From Actinokineospora enzanensis DSM 44649 (GTDB lineage Bacteria > Actinomycetota > Actinomycetes > Mycobacteriales > Pseudonocardiaceae), in contig NZ_KB894407.1 of NCBI RefSeq assembly GCF_000374445.1, positions 1 to 64,000 on the forward strand: a stretch of 64,000 nt of DNA. The letters are read 5' to 3'. The translations under genes were made by a program, and so were the position numbers. Positions 61,496-64,000 of the stretch are shown here, piece by piece (positions within the stretch are counted from its first letter, which is position 1; each line of letters opens with the position of its first letter). Below the pieces are notes generated by a model, which was given only the letters and a program-made list of their open reading frames with translations, had not been told where the DNA came from and did not search any database.

Positions 61496-61744
61496 ATGGG
61501 CGGGCCAACCCCACCGGACCGCCACCAGGTGGTCGCCATGCTCGCCGGGTTCGGCGACCGCGGCCCGGACCAGGTCGGCGAGGTGCTCGACTCGCTGGAG
61601 CTGACCTGGCTGGTCGCCCAGGTCGAGCAGCGCTACGGCGTGGAGCTGGAGCTGTCGGACGAGGTGTTCGCGGGCATGGGCACGGTCACCGGCGCGGTCG
61701 ACACCCTGGCCACCGCGCTGGACCGGGCGCGCGGCGATGGCTGA
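61496..61744 (+). CDS. Acyl carrier protein 2
   Basis: This 82-aa protein has LDSLELTWLVAQVEQRYGVEL, with Ser (S33) in the carrier motif, spaced one base after the first ACP's stop (TGAGATG). Its C-terminus overlaps the ketosynthase start. The presence of two different ACPs suggests separate starter and extender carriers. Confidence 0.82.
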   Translation: MGGPTPPDRHQVVAMLAGFGDRGPDQVGEVLDSLELTWLVAQVEQRYGVELELSDEVFAGMGTVTGAVDTLATALDRARGDG

Positions 61745-62789
61745 CGCAGCGGTCGCGGTCACCGGCATGGCGGCGCGCACGGCCTTCGGCCGCGACGAGA
61801 TCGCCCTGCTGGGGGACGCGTTCGCCGGGGTGCCCGCGTTCGCCCCGGTCACCCGGTTCGGCACGGACGGCCGCCGCACCACGCACGCCGCCACCCTGGC
61901 GGGTGACCCGGTGCTCGCCGACGAGCTGGTCGCGGTGATCGAGGAGGCACGCGGCGGCCTGCCGTCGGTGCCGCTGCTGCTCGCCGCGCACGCCGACGCG
62001 GGCAACGCCGCGCTGGCCGCCGAGGTGGCCACGCGGACCGGTGTGTCCGGTGTCGCCCGCGTCTACACCGGCGCCTGCGTCGCGGCCTCCTCCGCGCTCG
62101 CGGACGCGGCGACGATGATCGTGACCGGGCGTTGCGACCGGGTCCTGGTCGCCGCCGGGTACCTGGTGGAACCGGCCACGTTCGCCATGTTCGACGCGGG
62201 CCGCGCACTGGCCCGCGATGGTCGGGTGCGGCCGTTCAGCGCGGGCAGGCAGGGCATGGTGCTCGGCGACGGTGTCGCGGCCGTGCTGCTGGAGTCCACA
62301 TCGGTCGCCACCGGGCGGCCGCTGGCCCGGCTGGCGGGCTGGGCCCGGGGCGGCGACGCTTACCACGTGTGCAAGCCGAAACCCGACGGCACCGGGCTCG
62401 CCAGGGCGATCGGCACCGCCCTGTCCCGTGCCGGGGTGACGGCCGCGGAAGTCGGCTACGTCAACGCGAACGGCACCGGAACGGAATTCAACGACGCCGC
62501 CGAGGTCGCCGCACTGCGGCTGGTGGGGCTCGACTCGGTTCCGGTCAGCTCGACCAAGTCCACGCACGGACACGCGCTGGAGGCGTCCGGCCTGGTGGAG
62601 TTCGTGGTCACCGCGCACGCCCTGCGCTCGGGCACGCTGCCGGTGAACTCGGGCTACCTGGGCGCGGATCCGGAGTGCGCGCTGGACCTGGTGATCGACC
62701 AACCCCGGTTCACCCGACCGGATTACGCCCTGACGGTGAACGCGGCCTTCGGCGGGGCCAACACGGCGTTGTTGCTGGAGGCGGCATGA
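61737..62789 (+). CDS. Beta-ketoacyl synthase with altered active site
   Basis: This 350-aa FabF-fold protein has a nucleophile Cys in YTGACVAASS (C114). The usual first His motif HGTGT reads NGTGT (N245 in VNANGTGTEFND). Lys and second His are present in STKSTHGHALEASG (H279). So it is neither a normal KS (C-H-H) nor a classical chain-length factor, which lacks the Cys. It is also short at the N-terminus. It is followed by a second KS-related protein, overlapping by ATGA; the pair may form a heterodimer like type II PKS KS-CLF. Confidence 0.85.
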   Translation: MADAAVAVTGMAARTAFGRDEIALLGDAFAGVPAFAPVTRFGTDGRRTTHAATLAGDPVLADELVAVIEEARGGLPSVPLLLAAHADAGNAALAAEVATRTGVSGVARVYTGACVAASSALADAATMIVTGRCDRVLVAAGYLVEPATFAMFDAGRALARDGRVRPFSAGRQGMVLGDGVAAVLLESTSVATGRPLARLAGWARGGDAYHVCKPKPDGTGLARAIGTALSRAGVTAAEVGYVNANGTGTEFNDAAEVAALRLVGLDSVPVSSTKSTHGHALEASGLVEFVVTAHALRSGTLPVNSGYLGADPECALDLVIDQPRFTRPDYALTVNAAFGGANTALLLEAA

Positions 62790-63433
62790 GCACCACCCTG
62801 TCTCCCGGCGAATCCACCGCACAGGTCACCCCGGGTCCCCGGGCCGAAGCGATTCCGCTCGGGGCGGGGGCGAGTGCGCGGCTGGCCGTGGTCACCGTGC
62901 CCACGGTGCCCACCGTGCCGACTGTGGACGACGGGCCGACCGTGCTTGCGAGCGCGCGGTGGCCGGAGTCCGATGAGGACACACTGCCCGCGATCGCCGG
63001 GTTCGTCGTGTCCACGTTCAACCCCTTGGTCGCCGAGGTCGCCGAACGCTGCCTCCGCGGCTACTACGGTGCACCGCCCGCCACGATCGGGCGGACCGCC
63101 GTCGTGCTGGCGAGCGTGCGCGGGGACGTCACGACCGCGGACACCGTGGCCGCGGCGCTCGCGGCGGGCAAACGGGTGCCGCCGTTGTTGTTCTTCCAGT
63201 CCAACCCCAACGCCGTGGTCGGGTATGTGACCTCGCGGTGGGGGATGACCGGTCCGGTGGTGTGCACCAGCCCCACCGGAGAACCGATGGCGGACGCCAT
63301 GGCGTCCGCCGGGCTGTTGTTCGCCGCGGACGAGGCGGACGCGGCGCTGGTGATCGTCGCCGAGCAGGCGAGCGGGGCAAGTGACAGCGACCGGGCGGCG
63401 GCCGTCCTGGTCACGGCGAGGGGACGGGCATGA
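62786..63433 (+). CDS. Small beta-ketoacyl synthase N-terminal-like protein
   Basis: This 215-aa protein resembles stand-alone ketoacyl-synthase N-terminal domain proteins (Pfam Ketoacyl-synt_2 type). The recognisable part is PPLLFFQSNPNAVVGYVTSRWGMTGPVVCTSP and DEADAALVIVAEQASGA. The only Cys in that region (VVCTSP) falls near the KS active-site position, but the His residues lie outside the short chain. A VPT repeat marks the linker at about 38-46. It overlaps both neighbours by 4 bases. It is likely the partner of the preceding KS. Confidence 0.78.
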   Translation: MSTTLSPGESTAQVTPGPRAEAIPLGAGASARLAVVTVPTVPTVPTVDDGPTVLASARWPESDEDTLPAIAGFVVSTFNPLVAEVAERCLRGYYGAPPATIGRTAVVLASVRGDVTTADTVAAALAAGKRVPPLLFFQSNPNAVVGYVTSRWGMTGPVVCTSPTGEPMADAMASAGLLFAADEADAALVIVAEQASGASDSDRAAAVLVTARGRA

Positions 63434-64000
63434 CCGCCAGCAACATCCGGGCCCGACTGGCCCGCGACCCCGACCTGGGCGCGGGCAACGTCCTGACCAC
63501 CCTGATGGGACTCGACTCCGGCCACGACCGGCCCGCGTTCACCTTCGACACCCCGGTGGAGCACATCCCCGCGTGGACCGCGCTCACCGTGCGGCAGCTG
63601 GACGAACGCGTCCGCGCCCGCGCCGCCGCGCTGCACGCGCTCGGCATCGGCAGGCGCGACCCGGTCGCGGTCACCGCCACCGGTGCCGCCGACAACATCC
63701 TCACCTTCCTCGCCCTGGCCCGGCTCGGTGCCATCCCCGCGCTGATCAACGCCAGGCTGGCGCCCGAGATCACCGCGCTGTACGTGACCAGGCTCAAGGC
63801 GGTCGGCGTGCTCGCCGACGCCGCCCGCCGGGAAGCACTGGCGCCGCACGGGCTCACGCTGCTCGCCCCGATCGAGGATCTCGGCGCGGCGAACCCGGAC
63901 GACGCTCCCGAGCCGTACCGGTTCTTCCGGGACGACCCGGTCGCGATCACGCACTCGTCCGGGACGACCGGTGTGCCGAAGGCCGTGTTGCACTCGCACG
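63430..64000 (+). CDS. Second adenylate-forming ligase, truncated by the window end
   Basis: The first 190 residues are present: LTVRQLDERVRARAAALHALGIGRRDPVAVTA, then LTFLALARLGAIPALINARL, and the AMP-binding P-loop ITHSSGTTGVPKAVLHSH at the edge. It is an acyl-CoA/ACP synthetase by family. The ATG overlaps the preceding stop (ATGA). The remainder lies beyond 64000. Confidence 0.88.
   Translation, partial: MTASNIRARLARDPDLGAGNVLTTLMGLDSGHDRPAFTFDTPVEHIPAWTALTVRQLDERVRARAAALHALGIGRRDPVAVTATGAADNILTFLALARLGAIPALINARLAPEITALYVTRLKAVGVLADAARREALAPHGLTLLAPIEDLGAANPDDAPEPYRFFRDDPVAITHSSGTTGVPKAVLHSH

Noticed and set aside
62895-62935. Short GTGCCCAC tandem repeat
   Set aside because: It codes for a VPT linker repeat inside the small KS-like protein and has no further structure.

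Overview
The window is high-GC, gene-dense actinobacterial DNA. Gene content points to a Pseudonocardiales-type filamentous actinomycete such as Actinokineospora, Saccharothrix or Lentzea: large NRPS/PKS genes, chitinase, LLM flavin monooxygenases, GTG starts and 4-base ATGA/GTGA overlaps. No rRNA or tRNA gene was seen, and the family assignment is an inference.

Region 1 (0-11.2 kb) is accessory. A long hairpin (8-101) precedes a translationally coupled three-gene operon: a 1,118-aa membrane-anchored protein of unknown function, a CHAT (caspase-like) protease with a helical-repeat N-terminus, and a TIR-domain protein with a possible ubiquitin-like C-terminus. It has the form of a conflict or cell-death module. 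Next come a secreted HAF-repeat protein, an HxlR pseudogene, a cyclase-like protein, a GTPase-like remnant, and a MerR/GyrI plus stand-alone GyrI pair. Region 2 (11.3-25.5 kb, minus strand) is a coupled natural-product operon: NRPS (A-PCP-C-A-PCP-E-C-PCP), hybrid (KS, dead AT, ACP, C, PCP, E-like) and a KASIII-like enzyme. No thioesterase is visible and two C-PCP units lack an A domain. Region 3 (25.5-35.5 kb) holds a methyltransferase, a phosphotransferase-fold protein, a divergent MarR/MFS efflux pair, a decayed molybdo-hydroxylase Fe-S subunit, a TetR/DJ-1 pair with two matching operators, a lipoprotein coupled to a membrane M48 peptidase, and an unknown protein.

Region 4 (35.6-43.0 kb, minus strand) is a type I-E CRISPR effector operon: cas3-cas8e fusion, cse2, cas7e, cas5e, cas6e. 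No cas1, cas2 or CRISPR array is visible. Region 5 (43.3-51.1 kb) is an organosulfur operon. A small Cys-containing leader peptide precedes a sulfonate-type ABC importer, a DszB-like desulfinase, two SsuD-like monooxygenases, an IclR regulator and a signal-less SsuA-like protein. A 168-bp palindromic element sits at the end of the first monooxygenase gene. Region 6 (51.4-56.0 kb) holds a truncated WYL regulator, a small membrane protein, a GH18 chitinase with DasR-like sites, and a 1.3-kb non-coding stretch with three 88-bp repeats, each bounded by two DnaA-box-like 9-mers.

Region 7 (56.0-64.0 kb) begins a second biosynthetic cluster that continues past the window: HSL-type hydrolase, HpgT-like aminotransferase, Hmo-like hydroxy-acid oxidase, two adenylate-forming ligases, two acyl carrier proteins and two ketosynthase-family proteins. 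The pairing suggests an arylglycine-type or related aryl precursor joined to type II-like acyl-ACP chemistry. The product cannot be named.
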